NCBI RefSeq assembly: GCF_001665625.1
Contig: NZ_LZSY01000128.1
Span: 1 to 43,717 of the forward strand
Direction of reading: 5' to 3'
Source: Mycolicibacterium peregrinum
GTDB taxonomy: Bacteria > Actinomycetota > Actinomycetes > Mycobacteriales > Mycobacteriaceae
DNA length: 43,717 bases
Shown: one piece after another, positions 1 through 9,193 of the stretch
How positions within the stretch are numbered: the stretch's first letter is position 1
Layout of the letters: each line of letters opens with the position of its first letter
Translations under genes and position numbers: made by a program
Notes under the pieces: generated by a model
Databases searched by the model: none
The model's input: the letters and a program-made list of their open reading frames with translations, nothing else
What the model was told of the DNA's origin: nothing

Positions 1-2666
1 GCGGTGCCAAGGGCATTGGGTCCGAACAACTCGCTGTAGGGCAGCACGTGGTTGACCAGTGCGGCCGGGTCGACGATCAGGTCGACGTCGTCGGCCAGGC
101 GCTGCCAGGTCTGCTGGTCCAGTCCGAGGTTCTCCTCGCCCTTGTCGCCGGCGATCACCGCGAGGTGGTCGGCGGCCAGTTTCTGGTAGTGCGCCAACAG
201 CTTTGGGTCGCCGCTGTCGAAGGTGGCGTCGAGCCGGGCCCTGGCCTCTTCGTCGGACTTGGCTCGCACCAGCGCGATGACCTTGCCGTCGACCAGATCC
301 ATGCGTTCCAGCCACTCCAGGGCCAGGTAGCGGCCGAGGAAGCCGGTGGCGCCGGTCAGCAGCACGGTGCGGACCTCTGCAGGAGCCTTGGGCAGCTTCG
401 GCGCTGCGGCCAGGGTGTCCGCGTCGAGGAACTTGTCCAGCGTCAGATCGGCGGCACTGACTTCGGCGGCGTGCCGTCCGTGCACCGACGCGTAGGTCGG
501 GCGCTTGGATCCGCCGCGCTGCGTTTCGATGTAGCCGGCGATGCCTGCCAGATCGTTGGCAGGGCTGACGATGACGCCAACGGGCACATCCACATCGAAG
601 ATCTCGCGCAGGAGATTGCCGAAGGTCAACGCCGACAACGAATCTCCACCCAGATCGGTGAAGTGGGCATCGGGTTCCAGATCAGAGGCGGCAGCGCCCA
701 GCAGGGCACCGGCAGCCCGGCTCACGGTCTCCAGCACCGGGGCGTCGGCACTCAGGGAGCGCAGTGCCCGAAGTTCACCGGCCTGCGTCTCGGCAAGTTC
801 GGTGTAGAGCTGCTCCAGCCGCTCGCCGTAGTGCGCCTTCAACTTCGGCCAGGCCAGCTTGCGGATACCGGTCAGCAGGCCGTTCTCCAGCGTGAAAGGT
901 GTTGTCTCCACGATGAAATCGCGGGGGATCTCGTAGGACTGCAGGTCGGCTTCCCTGGCGACCTCCTGCAGGGATTCGCTGATCGCCTCTTTGGAGACAC
1001 TGGCGTCGGTGGGCACCACGACGGCCAGCAGGTAAGGCTGCGCGCTGTTGCCGTAGACGTAGATCTGTTGCACCAGTGGGCTGTTGCCGAACACCGCCTC
1101 CAGCTTGGCCAACGTGACGAACTCGCCCTGGGCGAGCTTGAGCACATTGTTGCGCCGGTCGACGTAGCGCAGCTGGTCCGGACCGATCTCGGCGACGACG
1201 TCGCCGGTCCGGTAGAAACCGTCCTCGTCGAACACCGAAGCCGTGACCTCGGGACGCTTGTAGTAGCCGGGGAACAGGTTCTCGGTCTTCAGCAGCAACT
1301 CGCCGCGCGGGTACGGCTGATCGGTGCCGAAGTAGCCCAGATCGGGGACGTCGACGAGCTTGTAGTCGATCACCGGCGGGCGCTGGGCCACGCCGTCGAA
1401 CAGCGCCATACCGGCCTCGGTCGAGCCGTAACCTTCGAGCAGGTGGATGCCGAGCATGTCCTCGGTCCAGGTCTTGAGCTCAGCGGAGATGGGTGCCGAG
1501 CCGGTCATGGCGGCGACGAAGCGTCCGCCGAGGACGTTGTCCCGCACCTCGGCCAGCACCTCGGCCTCGACGGCCTCACGGTCCGCGCCGCCCTCGGCCA
1601 GACGGTGATCCACCCGGCTCTGGAACTCGCTGTGGATCATCTCCCACACGCGCGGAACGAAATTCAGTTCGGTGGGCCGCACCAGGGCGAGGTCCTCCAG
1701 AAGCGTCGACAGGTCGCTGCGGGCTGCGAAGTAGCAGGTGCCGCCGGCGGCGAGCGAGGCATACAGGATGCCGCGGCCCATCACATGGCTCATGGGCATG
1801 AAACTGAGGTTGATCGCCGAGCTGACCGGTCCGAGCCACGCCTTGCTGTTGCGCCGCCAGAATTTGCCGACCGAGCTCTGCAGGTACATCGCGCCCTTGG
1901 GGGCACCGGTGCTGCCCGAGGTGTAGATCAGCAGCGCGAGCGGGTCGGTGCCGTCAGCCTTCGGCGCCTCCGGTGAGGGCAGCTCGGCGCCCCGGACCAG
2001 CAGGTCGCTCAGGGTCTCGACGGTGACGCCGGCCCCGGCCAGCCGCTCGGCGGCCGATGTCACGGCATCGCGGTGATCGTCGATCTCGGGGTGGTGGTCG
2101 AAGGCGACCACCCGAGCCGGGGCGTGGGCGGTGAGCGCCAGTTCGACGGCATCGGCGAGGTGGTCGACACTCGCGGCGATCACAGTCGGTTCGGTCTCGG
2201 TCACGATGGGCGCCAGCGATTCGGGCGAGGAGCTGGTCTGCAGGGGCACCGACACCGCGCCGATCTGGCCGAGAGCCGTGTCGATCACGGTGTAGTCAGC
2301 GCTGGTGAAACCCAGGACGGCGACCCGGTCGCCCGGCTTGACGCCGGAATCGTGCAGAGCCGCACCGAAGGCGCGCACCCGGTCCCACAGTTGTCCGTAG
2401 CTGATGGTGTCGAACCGGGGGAGCAGGCGGGCAGTGGTCCGACCGGTGGCCGGGTCGGTGACGAATTCCTGCGCGCGCTCCCCGAGCGCGGGCCGATCGG
2501 CGTAACCCTCCAGGAGGGTCTGGACGATCTCGGGAAGAAGGAGGCCGGGGACGTCTACAGAGGCGGTGACGGTGTCGCTCGGTATCGCGGCAGCGAACTG
2601 TGGATCGGTAGCGGTCAGATCGGCGATGCGGATCGCCAGTTGCTCCTCGCGAGTATCAAACGACAT
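1..2666 (-). CDS. car: Carboxylic acid reductase (FadD9/Car type), 3' end cut by window edge
   Basis: ATP- and NADPH-dependent reduction of carboxylic acids to aldehydes through acyl-AMP and a phosphopantetheine thioester. The visible 888 residues hold an adenylation domain with YTSGSTGAPKGAM near residues 246-259, a carrier domain with LGGDSLSAL (attachment Ser about residue 676), and the start of the terminal reductase domain with the Rossmann motif TGATGFLGRYLALEWL. The family is about 1170 residues, so roughly 280 C-terminal residues lie outside the window. The ATG at 2666 follows an AAAGAGG ribosome site. No complete frame is visible because the gene runs off the edge. In M. tuberculosis fadD9 also neighbours gabT. 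An AT-rich leader (2667-2760) probably holds its promoter. Family assignment is firm; substrate is unknown. Confidence 0.95.
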   Translation of the reverse strand, partial: MSFDTREEQLAIRIADLTATDPQFAAAIPSDTVTASVDVPGLLLPEIVQTLLEGYADRPALGERAQEFVTDPATGRTTARLLPRFDTISYGQLWDRVRAFGAALHDSGVKPGDRVAVLGFTSADYTVIDTALGQIGAVSVPLQTSSSPESLAPIVTETEPTVIAASVDHLADAVELALTAHAPARVVAFDHHPEIDDHRDAVTSAAERLAGAGVTVETLSDLLVRGAELPSPEAPKADGTDPLALLIYTSGSTGAPKGAMYLQSSVGKFWRRNSKAWLGPVSSAINLSFMPMSHVMGRGILYASLAAGGTCYFAARSDLSTLLEDLALVRPTELNFVPRVWEMIHSEFQSRVDHRLAEGGADREAVEAEVLAEVRDNVLGGRFVAAMTGSAPISAELKTWTEDMLGIHLLEGYGSTEAGMALFDGVAQRPPVIDYKLVDVPDLGYFGTDQPYPRGELLLKTENLFPGYYKRPEVTASVFDEDGFYRTGDVVAEIGPDQLRYVDRRNNVLKLAQGEFVTLAKLEAVFGNSPLVQQIYVYGNSAQPYLLAVVVPTDASVSKEAISESLQEVAREADLQSYEIPRDFIVETTPFTLENGLLTGIRKLAWPKLKAHYGERLEQLYTELAETQAGELRALRSLSADAPVLETVSRAAGALLGAAASDLEPDAHFTDLGGDSLSALTFGNLLREIFDVDVPVGVIVSPANDLAGIAGYIETQRGGSKRPTYASVHGRHAAEVSAADLTLDKFLDADTLAAAPKLPKAPAEVRTVLLTGATGFLGRYLALEWLERMDLVDGKVIALVRAKSDEEARARLDATFDSGDPKLLAHYQKLAADHLAVIAGDKGEENLGLDQQTWQRLADDVDLIVDPAALVNHVLPYSELFGPNALGT

Positions 2667-2837
2667 CAAAAAAACCTCTTTGTTGATAGCGGAAATAGTC
2701 ACCAGCGCAACGCTGCGCCACCGGTTTACTACGTTAGTGAAGCTAAACTTATTTCCGGAAAACCAGCTTCTCCGCTGTCAATGTGCTGTGAGTCCTGTCG
2801 TTCCTGCATACCGTGCGGAACAGGCCTGTTATTTGCA

Positions 2838-3473
2838 TCACCGGATCGTCGGCACCACCGCGTGCGCGGGCGTTCGTCCGGCGAGCGCCTCCACCGCCGT
2901 TGCTGGATCCGGGACCGCGATCAGCAGGTCGCGCGCCGCAGCCAGAGCCGCCGCCGATGGCGTCACCCCGCCGACAGCGTCGGCCAGGTCGAGTAGATGC
3001 ACGGTGGCCTCCAACAGTGCGACCTCGGCGACCACGCCGAGTGTGGTGCTGCCGACAACCGGATAGCGGATCACCGTTTCGCCGGCCCGGGCCATTTCGG
3101 GCATCCGGCGCATCCGGTCCGCGGCGTCGGCGAATCGCGCCGAGGCTGCCGCGGGACTCAGTGTCGAGGCTTCCTGCACAGCCTGTGCGGCGATCCGGTC
3201 CGCCGTGGTGTTGGCGACCCCGTCGGGCTGGTTGAAGATGCGCAGCATCTCGGCCGCATCCGTCACTGCGGGCAGGCCCTCCACCCGGGCTTTGACGAGT
3301 CCGTCGAACGTCGTTGCCTCTGGACAGACATGGGCAACCAGCGACTGCACGTCCCAGGCGTCACACCGGGTGGCGGTTCGCCACTGTGCCGCGGTGAGCT
3401 CGGCGCATCGTCGGCCCCAACGTTCCCAGGCATCGGCCAACGTATCGCGCAGTGACCTTCCGACGAGACGCAT
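2838..3473 (-). CDS. Maleylpyruvate isomerase N-terminal domain / DinB-like, mycothiol-dependent family protein
   Basis: A 211-residue protein of the DinB/MDMPI fold. The N-terminal helix bundle shows the family pattern W-x-T-x-C-D-A-W-D-V-x-S-L-V-A-H-V near residues 32-50, where the His normally belongs to the metal site. Such proteins are often mycothiol-dependent transferases or isomerases, but the actual reaction cannot be read from sequence. It lies 171 bases upstream of car on the same strand and is not part of the fadD9-gabT core known from M. tuberculosis. No Shine-Dalgarno is evident before the ATG. A TANNNT hexamer ends exactly 6 bases before it, so the mRNA may be leaderless. Confidence 0.8.
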   Translation of the reverse strand: MRLVGRSLRDTLADAWERWGRRCAELTAAQWRTATRCDAWDVQSLVAHVCPEATTFDGLVKARVEGLPAVTDAAEMLRIFNQPDGVANTTADRIAAQAVQEASTLSPAAASARFADAADRMRRMPEMARAGETVIRYPVVGSTTLGVVAEVALLEATVHLLDLADAVGGVTPSAAALAAARDLLIAVPDPATAVEALAGRTPAHAVVPTIR

Positions 3474-3479
3474 GCCCTC

Positions 3480-3485
3480 ACCCTA
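3480..3485 (-). promoter_or_regulatory. Candidate -10 element (TAGGGT) placed for leaderless start
   Basis: Read on the minus strand, TAGGGT fits the mycobacterial TANNNT -10 pattern and is followed by exactly six bases before the ATG of the gene at 3473. That would place transcription start on the A of the start codon. The gene has no good ribosome site, which agrees. Inference from spacing only. Confidence 0.4.
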
Positions 3486-3541
3486 GGAGCGTTATTCCCG
3501 CTCGAGTTCGGGGTACCCACCCGGATGTCAAAGGAGGCATC

Positions 3542-4159
3542 ATGACCGAATTCGATACCCGCGGTGGCCGGCTACGCATGCGGCGCAGCCGCGGTGCCGC
3601 CAGCGGACTTCTGCTGGTTCTACTGGGAATCTGGGGTGCGCTGATCCCGTTCATCGGACCGTACTTCGACTTTGCCTTCACCCCGGACCAAGCCTGGGTG
3701 TGGACGTCGGCGCGCGGCTGGTTGGAGGTGCTTCCGGGCGCTGTCACGGCGCTGGGCGGTCTGCTCCTTCTGGTTTCGGGGAACCGGGCCACAGCTCATT
3801 TCGGCGGATGGCTGGCCGTACTGGGCGGAGCGTGGTTCGTGATCGGCCGGGCGCTCGCCGGGCCGCTGGGTATAGGTGATGCCGGGATGCCGATTGCCGT
3901 GACCGACGCCAAGCGGGTGTCGCTGGAGTTGGCCTACTTCTCCGGGCTGGGTGCTTTGATCGTGTTGCTGGGGGCCATGGCGGTCGGCCGGTTGTCGGTC
4001 CGCAGCGTGCGTGATGTCGAATATGCCCAACGCCCCGTCGCCACGGCGGCGTCGGCCGAACCCGTCGCAGTCGCAGACGCGTCGCCGACCGAAGCCCCCG
4101 CGCCCAGACATCGGACCTGGGGTGGATTCTTCGGTGGACGTCACACCCACGCGCACTAG
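3542..4159 (+). CDS. Four-helix membrane protein of unknown function
   Basis: A 205-residue protein with four hydrophobic segments at about residues 18-38, 58-79, 84-103 and 127-146. A basic N-terminus (RLRMRRSRG) precedes them, and a Pro/Ala-rich, His-ending cytoplasmic tail follows. The start at 3542 is set by an ideal AAGGAGG four bases before the ATG; an upstream in-frame start lacks such a site. It is divergent from the gene at 3473 and converges on gabT with four bases between the two genes. I do not recognise a named family. The small loops and absence of catalytic motifs suggest a structural or accessory membrane protein, but no function is claimed. Confidence 0.75.
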   Translation: MTEFDTRGGRLRMRRSRGAASGLLLVLLGIWGALIPFIGPYFDFAFTPDQAWVWTSARGWLEVLPGAVTALGGLLLLVSGNRATAHFGGWLAVLGGAWFVIGRALAGPLGIGDAGMPIAVTDAKRVSLELAYFSGLGALIVLLGAMAVGRLSVRSVRDVEYAQRPVATAASAEPVAVADASPTEAPAPRHRTWGGFFGGRHTHAH

Positions 4160-4163
4160 CGCG

Positions 4164-5507
4164 TCAGAGGTCGCGCAGGATCAGCTCGAGCACGTCGAGT
4201 CCCTCGACGAGCAGATCGTCGCTGATCGTCAACGGCGGCAGGAAGCGCAGCACGTTTCCATAGGTGCCGCAGGACAGCACGATCACGCCCGCCGCGTGGG
4301 CACCGGCGCACAGCGCCTTGGTGAGCTCCGGGTCGGGTGTGATCGTGCCGGCCTTGACCAGTTCGACGGCGATCATCGCGCCCCGGCCGCGGACGTCGCC
4401 GATCCGGTCGTCCTCGGCCTGCAACCGGCCCAGGCGGTCCTTCATCAACGCCTCGATCTGCTGAGCCCGGGCGATCAAGCCGTCGGTTTCGATGGTCTCG
4501 ATCGTGGCCAGCGCCGCCGCACACGCGATCGGGTTGCCGCCGTAGGTGCCGCCCAACCCGGAGACGTGGGGCGAGTCCATGATCTCGGCGCGGCCCGTCA
4601 CCGCCGACAGCGGCAATCCGTCGGCGATCCCCTTGGCGGTGACGATGAGATCGGGATCGATGCCCTCGTGTTCGCACGCGAACATCGCGCCCGTCCGCGC
4701 AAACCCGGTCTGCACCTCGTCGGCGATGAACACCACGTTGTTGTCGCGGCACCACCCCAACAGCGCAGGCAGGAACCCGTCCGCCGGGACGATGAACCCG
4801 CCCTCACCCTGGATCGGTTCGATGATGACCGCGGCCAGGTTGTCGGCGCCGACCTGCTTCTCCATCACGTCGATGGCCCGCTCCGCCGCCAGCGCGCCGT
4901 CGGTGGCCAACTCCTTGCCGAACTCGGCGTCGCGGTACGGGTAGGACAACGGAGCCCGGTAGATCTCGGGTGCGAACGGGCCGAAGCCGTGCTTGTACGG
5001 CATGGACTTGGCGGTCAGCGCCATCGTGAGGTTGGTGCGCCCGTGATAGGCGTGATCGAATGCGACGACGGCAGGCTTGTGGGCGTGGGACCGGGCGATC
5101 TTGACCGCGTTCTCCACGGCCTCCGAACCCGAGTTGAACAACGCCGAACGCTTCTCGCCGCGCACCGGTGTCAACCGGTTGAGGTGCTCGCAGACCGCGA
5201 CATACTGCTCATACGGCGTCACCATGAAGCAGGTGTGCGTGAACTCGGCGGCCTGGGCAGCCACTGCCTCGACAACACGCGGCGACGAGTTGCCGATCGT
5301 GGTGACCGCAATGCCCGAGCCCAGGTCGATGAGCCGATTGCCGTCGACGTCCTCGACGATGCCGCCCCCGGCCCGGGCGGCGTAGACGGGCATGGTGTTG
5401 CCGACGCCCCGGGCGACCGCGGCCGTTTTACGGCCGATCAACGCCTCGGATTTGGGGCCAGGGATCGCGGTGGCCAGATGGCGGCTCTGCTCGGGATGGC
5501 TCAACAC
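4164..5507 (-). CDS. gabT: 4-aminobutyrate--2-oxoglutarate transaminase
   Basis: PLP enzyme that transfers the amino group of GABA to 2-oxoglutarate, giving succinate semialdehyde and glutamate. The 447-residue length matches class III aminotransferases. LFNSGSEAVENAVKIAR (about 124-139) is the cofactor phosphate region, IADEVQTGFARTG carries the PLP-binding Asp263, and TAKGIADGLPL carries the Schiff-base Lys292. The GTG at 5507 is only 2 bases from AGGAGG; the next codon, TTG at 5504, has better spacing and could be the real start. It is divergent from yajC, as in M. tuberculosis (Rv2589/Rv2588c). Both this enzyme and the nearby car make aldehydes, though a shared pathway is not demonstrated. 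Confidence 0.95.
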   Translation of the reverse strand: MLSHPEQSRHLATAIPGPKSEALIGRKTAAVARGVGNTMPVYAARAGGGIVEDVDGNRLIDLGSGIAVTTIGNSSPRVVEAVAAQAAEFTHTCFMVTPYEQYVAVCEHLNRLTPVRGEKRSALFNSGSEAVENAVKIARSHAHKPAVVAFDHAYHGRTNLTMALTAKSMPYKHGFGPFAPEIYRAPLSYPYRDAEFGKELATDGALAAERAIDVMEKQVGADNLAAVIIEPIQGEGGFIVPADGFLPALLGWCRDNNVVFIADEVQTGFARTGAMFACEHEGIDPDLIVTAKGIADGLPLSAVTGRAEIMDSPHVSGLGGTYGGNPIACAAALATIETIETDGLIARAQQIEALMKDRLGRLQAEDDRIGDVRGRGAMIAVELVKAGTITPDPELTKALCAGAHAAGVIVLSCGTYGNVLRFLPPLTISDDLLVEGLDVLELILRDL

Positions 5508-5664
5508 TGCCTCCTGAAAACGGAACGGCGGCGAAGGAACGGACGCGTATCGAGCCTAGTCGTCCGGGCCGCCAGTCGGCGGCGAATGGGGTGGTCCGGG
5601 TCGGCGGCGGTATCGTGGCCTCGGTCGCCCTGACATCTGACCCGACACGAAAGACATAGTTGAC

Positions 5665-6018
5665 ATGGATCTCGTCATTTTCCTGCCCCTGCTGATCGTC
5701 ATGGGCGCGTTTATGTTCTTCGCGTCGCGTCGTCAGCGCAAGGCCATGCAGGCGACGATCGACCTGCACAACTCGCTGCAGATCGGCGATCGCGTGCACA
5801 CCACCTCGGGCCTGCAGGCCACGATCACCGGCATCACCGACGACAACGTCGACCTGGAGATCGCGCCCGGCGTCGTCACCACCTGGATGAAGCTCGCCGT
5901 GCGCGACCGCATCGAGGAGGACGCCGACGACGAGGCCGGCACCGACGTCCCGGCGGCGGCGACCGAACTGACCGAGAGCACCGGTGTCACCGACACCGAC
6001 GGCCTCAAGAAAGACTGA
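5665..6018 (+). CDS. yajC: Sec translocase accessory subunit YajC
   Basis: Small single-pass membrane partner of SecD/SecF that assists Sec-dependent export. The 117 residues begin with one TM helix (about 2-20) followed by FASRRQRKAMQATIDLHNSLQIGDRVHTTSGL, shown here only by position (residues 18-49), which is the typical YajC cytoplasmic domain, and then an acidic tail rich in Asp/Glu and Thr. It is first in the run yajC-secD-secF and divergent from gabT. The ATG follows a weak GAAAGA ribosome site. The acidic C-terminal extension after about residue 85 is longer than in enterobacterial YajC but is ordinary for mycobacteria. Confidence 0.95.
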   Translation: MDLVIFLPLLIVMGAFMFFASRRQRKAMQATIDLHNSLQIGDRVHTTSGLQATITGITDDNVDLEIAPGVVTTWMKLAVRDRIEEDADDEAGTDVPAAATELTESTGVTDTDGLKKD

Positions 6019-6090
6019 CCGCAGAGCACCCAGGACAAGCACGTACCCTTTGCGGTGCTGACGAACTGATCTCGAGGAGACCCTAGAAAC

Positions 6091-7908
6091 GTGGCATCGT
6101 CTTCGGCGCCGGTGCATCCTGCGCGCTACCTGACACTTTTCCTGGTCCTTCTGATCGGCGTATATCTGCTGGTGTTCCTCACCGGCGACAAGCAGGCCAA
6201 GCCAAAACTCGGCATTGACCTGCAGGGCGGTACCCGGGTGACGCTGACAGCGCGCACCCCGGACGGCTCGACGCCGACCAGAGAGGCACTCAACCAGGCC
6301 CAACAAATCATCAGTGCCCGCGTCGACGGTCTCGGCGTCTCGGGCTCAGAGGTCGTCATCGACGGCGACAACCTGGTGATCACCGTTCCCGGCAACGACG
6401 GCAGCGAGGCCCGCAACCTGGGCCAGACCGCCCGGCTGTACATCCGGCCCGTCGCTCGCGCCATACCGGTACAGCAGATCAAGCAGCTCGCGCAGGGTGG
6501 GGCACCGGGTGCTCCGGGTGCCCCCGCGGCGCCGGGTGCTCCTGCGGCCCCGGGTGCTCCCGGTGCGATCCCCGGCCAGGTTCCGGGAGCGCCGGCCGAG
6601 CAGCCCGCGGCGCCGCCCGCGAGTGAGCCTGAGCCGGCCCCGCAGCCGCGCCCGTACCCGTTGGATCCGGCACCGGAACCCACACCGGCTCCGGCACCGG
6701 AGCCCGCCCCGGCACCGGCTCCCGGAGAGACGCCAGCGCCGCCGGCGCCGCAGCCCGCGCCGCCAGGCGCTCCGGCGAAATCCGACGAGGCAAAGACTCG
6801 GGCCGCCTTGATCACGCTGGCGAAGACGATCCGGCAGAGCACCAACCCGATGATGCAGATCCAGGCGATCATGGACCGCGCCCAGAACTGCGACAAGGAC
6901 GACATTCTGGCCGGCAACGACGACCCCAAGTTGCCGCTCGTGACGTGCTCCACCGACGGGCAGACCGTCTACCTGCTGAGTCCGTCGATCATGAGTGGTG
7001 AAGAGATCGCGGACGCCACCTCGGGGCTGAACCAGCAGCAGGCCCAGTACGTCGTCGACGTGACCTTCAAGAGCGGGGGAGCCAAGACCTGGGCCGACTT
7101 CACCGCGGCGAACGTGGGCACCCAGACGGCGTTCACGCTCGACTCGCAGGTGGTCAGCGCACCCGAGATCCGGGAAGCCATCCCTGGCGGCAACACGCAG
7201 ATCACCGGTCAGTTCAACGCGGACACGGCCAAGGAACTGGCCAATGTGCTGAAGTACGGGTCGCTGCCGCTGTCGTTCGAGTCGTCGGAAGCGGAGACCG
7301 TTTCGGCGACCCTGGGCCTGTCGTCGATGCGGGCCGGTCTGATCGCGGGCGCGGTCGGCCTGGCGGCGGTGCTGCTGTACTCGCTGCTGTACTACCGGGT
7401 GCTCGGTCTGTTGGTGGCCCTGTCGCTGGTTGCTGCCGGCGCAATGGTTTTCGCCATCCTCGTGCTGCTCGGCAGATACATCGGTTACACGCTGGACCTG
7501 GCCGGTATCGCCGGTCTGATCATCGGTATCGGCACCACCGCGGACTCCTTCGTGGTGTTCTTCGAACGAATAAAGGACGAGATCCGCGAGGGCCGGTCGT
7601 TCCGGTCGGCGGTGCCCCGAGGTTGGGCACGCGCCCGCAAGACGATCGTGTCCGGCAACGCCGTGACCTTCCTGGCCGCCGCGGTGCTGTACTTCCTGGC
7701 GATCGGGCAGGTCAAGGGCTTCGCGTTCACGTTGGGATTGACCACGATCCTGGACATCGTGGTGGTGTTCCTGGTGACCTGGCCGCTGGTGTACCTGGCG
7801 TCCAAGTCCCCGACGATGGCAAAACCTGCCCTCAACGGTCTCGGCGCGGTGCAGCAGATCGCGCGGGAACGCCGGGAGGCTTCGCATGCGACCGCGGGAC
7901 GGGGATAG
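6091..7908 (+). CDS. secD: Protein translocase subunit SecD
   Basis: Proton-driven RND-family component that pulls Sec substrates across the membrane with SecF. Architecture: TM1 (about 13-30), the D1 motif GIDLQGGTRV (41-50), the P1 periplasmic domain, then TM2-6 (about 415-570), including GIGTTADSFVVFFERI with the membrane Asp485. Two P1 cysteines (267 and 286) could form a disulfide. A Pro/Ala-rich insert of about 93 residues (137-229) splits P1. The GTG at 6091 follows GAGGAG. It sits 72 bases after yajC and 4 bases before secF, a standard yajC-secD-secF operon. A shortened relative lies at 13774-14862. Confidence 0.97.
   Translation: MASSSAPVHPARYLTLFLVLLIGVYLLVFLTGDKQAKPKLGIDLQGGTRVTLTARTPDGSTPTREALNQAQQIISARVDGLGVSGSEVVIDGDNLVITVPGNDGSEARNLGQTARLYIRPVARAIPVQQIKQLAQGGAPGAPGAPAAPGAPAAPGAPGAIPGQVPGAPAEQPAAPPASEPEPAPQPRPYPLDPAPEPTPAPAPEPAPAPAPGETPAPPAPQPAPPGAPAKSDEAKTRAALITLAKTIRQSTNPMMQIQAIMDRAQNCDKDDILAGNDDPKLPLVTCSTDGQTVYLLSPSIMSGEEIADATSGLNQQQAQYVVDVTFKSGGAKTWADFTAANVGTQTAFTLDSQVVSAPEIREAIPGGNTQITGQFNADTAKELANVLKYGSLPLSFESSEAETVSATLGLSSMRAGLIAGAVGLAAVLLYSLLYYRVLGLLVALSLVAAGAMVFAILVLLGRYIGYTLDLAGIAGLIIGIGTTADSFVVFFERIKDEIREGRSFRSAVPRGWARARKTIVSGNAVTFLAAAVLYFLAIGQVKGFAFTLGLTTILDIVVVFLVTWPLVYLASKSPTMAKPALNGLGAVQQIARERREASHATAGRG
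6502..6567 (+). repeat. Short tandem repeat coding APGAPAAPGAP-type linker in SecD
   Basis: Degenerate GC-rich repeats based on GCSCCGGGTGCTCC code Ala-Pro-Gly-Ala-Pro units at SecD residues 138-159. They open a low-complexity linker that runs on as Pro/Glu/Ala dipeptides to residue 229. Such slippage-prone tracts probably differ in length between strains. Confidence 0.75.
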
Positions 7909-7912
7909 GCAC

Positions 7913-9187
7913 ATGGCAGCAAAGAACGACACCACCGCTGACGACGTGAAGGACACCTCGGTGGAGACGCCGAGCATCGAAGCCACGTCTGCGGCCCTGC
8001 CCAAGCACGGATTTTTCGTTCGGCTCTACACCGGCACCGGCGCCTTCGAGGTCATCGGCCGCCGCAGGCTCTGGTACGCGGTCTCCGGCGTCATCGTGGC
8101 GATCTGTATCGCCAGCATGGTGCTGCGCGGGTTCACGTTCGGCATCGACTTCGAGGGCGGCACCAAGGTGTCGATGCCGTCGGCCGGTTCCGAAGGGGTC
8201 GTCTCCGTCCAGCAGGTCGAGGACGTCTACAGCAAGACCCTGAACAAGGCGCCCGAGTCGGTCGTGTTGGTCGGCAGCGGCGCCTCGGCCACGGTCCAGA
8301 TCCGTTCGGAGACCCTGTCCGAACCGGAGATCGAAGAGCTGCGGACCGCGCTGTTCGACGAGTTCCACCCCAAGGGCAGCGACGGTCAGCCCAGCAAGCA
8401 GGCCATCAGCGACTCGAAGGTGTCGGAAACCTGGGGAGGCCAGATCACCCAGAAGGCACTGATCGCGCTGGTGGTGTTCATCGTGCTGGCCTCGATCTAC
8501 ATCGCCTGGCGCTATGAGCGCTACATGGCGATGGCCGCGATGGCCACCCTGGTCTTCGACCTCGTCGTGACGGCCGGCGTCTACTCGCTGGTCGGATTCG
8601 AGGTCACCCCGGCCACCGTCATCGGCCTGCTCACGATTCTGGGCTTCTCGCTGTACGACACGGTGATCGTGTTCGACAAGGTCGAGGAGAACACCCACGG
8701 CTTCGAACACACCACTCGCCGAACCTTCGCCGAGCAGGCCAACCTGGCCGTCAACCAGACCTTCATGCGTTCGATCAACACCAGCTTGATCTCGGTGTTG
8801 CCGATCGTGGCGCTGATGGTGGTGGCGGTGTGGCTCCTGGGCGTCGGAACCCTGATGGACCTGGCCCTGGTTCAGCTGGTCGGCGTCATCGTCGGTACCT
8901 ACTCGTCGATCTACTTCGCTACGCCGCTGCTGGTGTCGCTGCGTGAACGCACCGAGCTGGTGCGCAAACACACCAAGCGGGTGCTCAACCGCCGGGAGAA
9001 GGGCAACAAGGCGGCGACGGCCACCAATGACACCGACGCGGCCTCCGACACCACCGAGGCCGCCGACACGGGTGACACGGTGTCGGCGTCGATCGTCAGC
9101 GAGCCCGCACCGGCCAAGCCGGCCCCGGGCGCACGTCCGGGCACCCGGACCGGACGTCCGTCGGGCAAGCGGAACACCCGGCGGTAA
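7913..9187 (+). CDS. secF: Protein translocase subunit SecF
   Basis: Partner of SecD in the proton-driven export motor. The 424-residue protein has a cytoplasmic N-terminus, TM1 near residues 44-65, the F-G-I-D-F-E-G-G-T motif, a periplasmic P4 domain, then five TM helices with TILGFSLYDTVIVFDKVEEN holding the conserved membrane Asp. A Thr/Ala-rich tail ends in basic residues (RPSGKRNTRR). The ATG at 7913 lies four bases after the secD stop; an upstream in-frame ATG at 7886 would overlap secD and adds residues unlike SecF. Tight spacing implies co-translation with secD. Confidence 0.96.
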   Translation: MAAKNDTTADDVKDTSVETPSIEATSAALPKHGFFVRLYTGTGAFEVIGRRRLWYAVSGVIVAICIASMVLRGFTFGIDFEGGTKVSMPSAGSEGVVSVQQVEDVYSKTLNKAPESVVLVGSGASATVQIRSETLSEPEIEELRTALFDEFHPKGSDGQPSKQAISDSKVSETWGGQITQKALIALVVFIVLASIYIAWRYERYMAMAAMATLVFDLVVTAGVYSLVGFEVTPATVIGLLTILGFSLYDTVIVFDKVEENTHGFEHTTRRTFAEQANLAVNQTFMRSINTSLISVLPIVALMVVAVWLLGVGTLMDLALVQLVGVIVGTYSSIYFATPLLVSLRERTELVRKHTKRVLNRREKGNKAATATNDTDAASDTTEAADTGDTVSASIVSEPAPAKPAPGARPGTRTGRPSGKRNTRR

Positions 9188-9193
9188 AGCCAG

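Noticed and set aside
48..1976. A 642-codon open frame on the plus strand across car
   Set aside because: It is the mirror of the car gene on the minus strand, whose domains (AMP-binding, carrier, reductase) are intact; the plus-strand protein is Gly/Gln/Arg/His-rich without any motif.
2701..2770. A regulator site in the car leader (TTTCCGGAAA and TTAG-N5-CTAA)
   Set aside because: Short palindromes in an AT-rich stretch are expected by chance; no regulator gene is adjacent and no second copy was seen.
6499..6777. CRISPR-like or PE/PPE-type repeat
   Set aside because: The repeats are a coding Pro/Ala linker within secD in one frame; no spacer structure and no PE or PPE motif.
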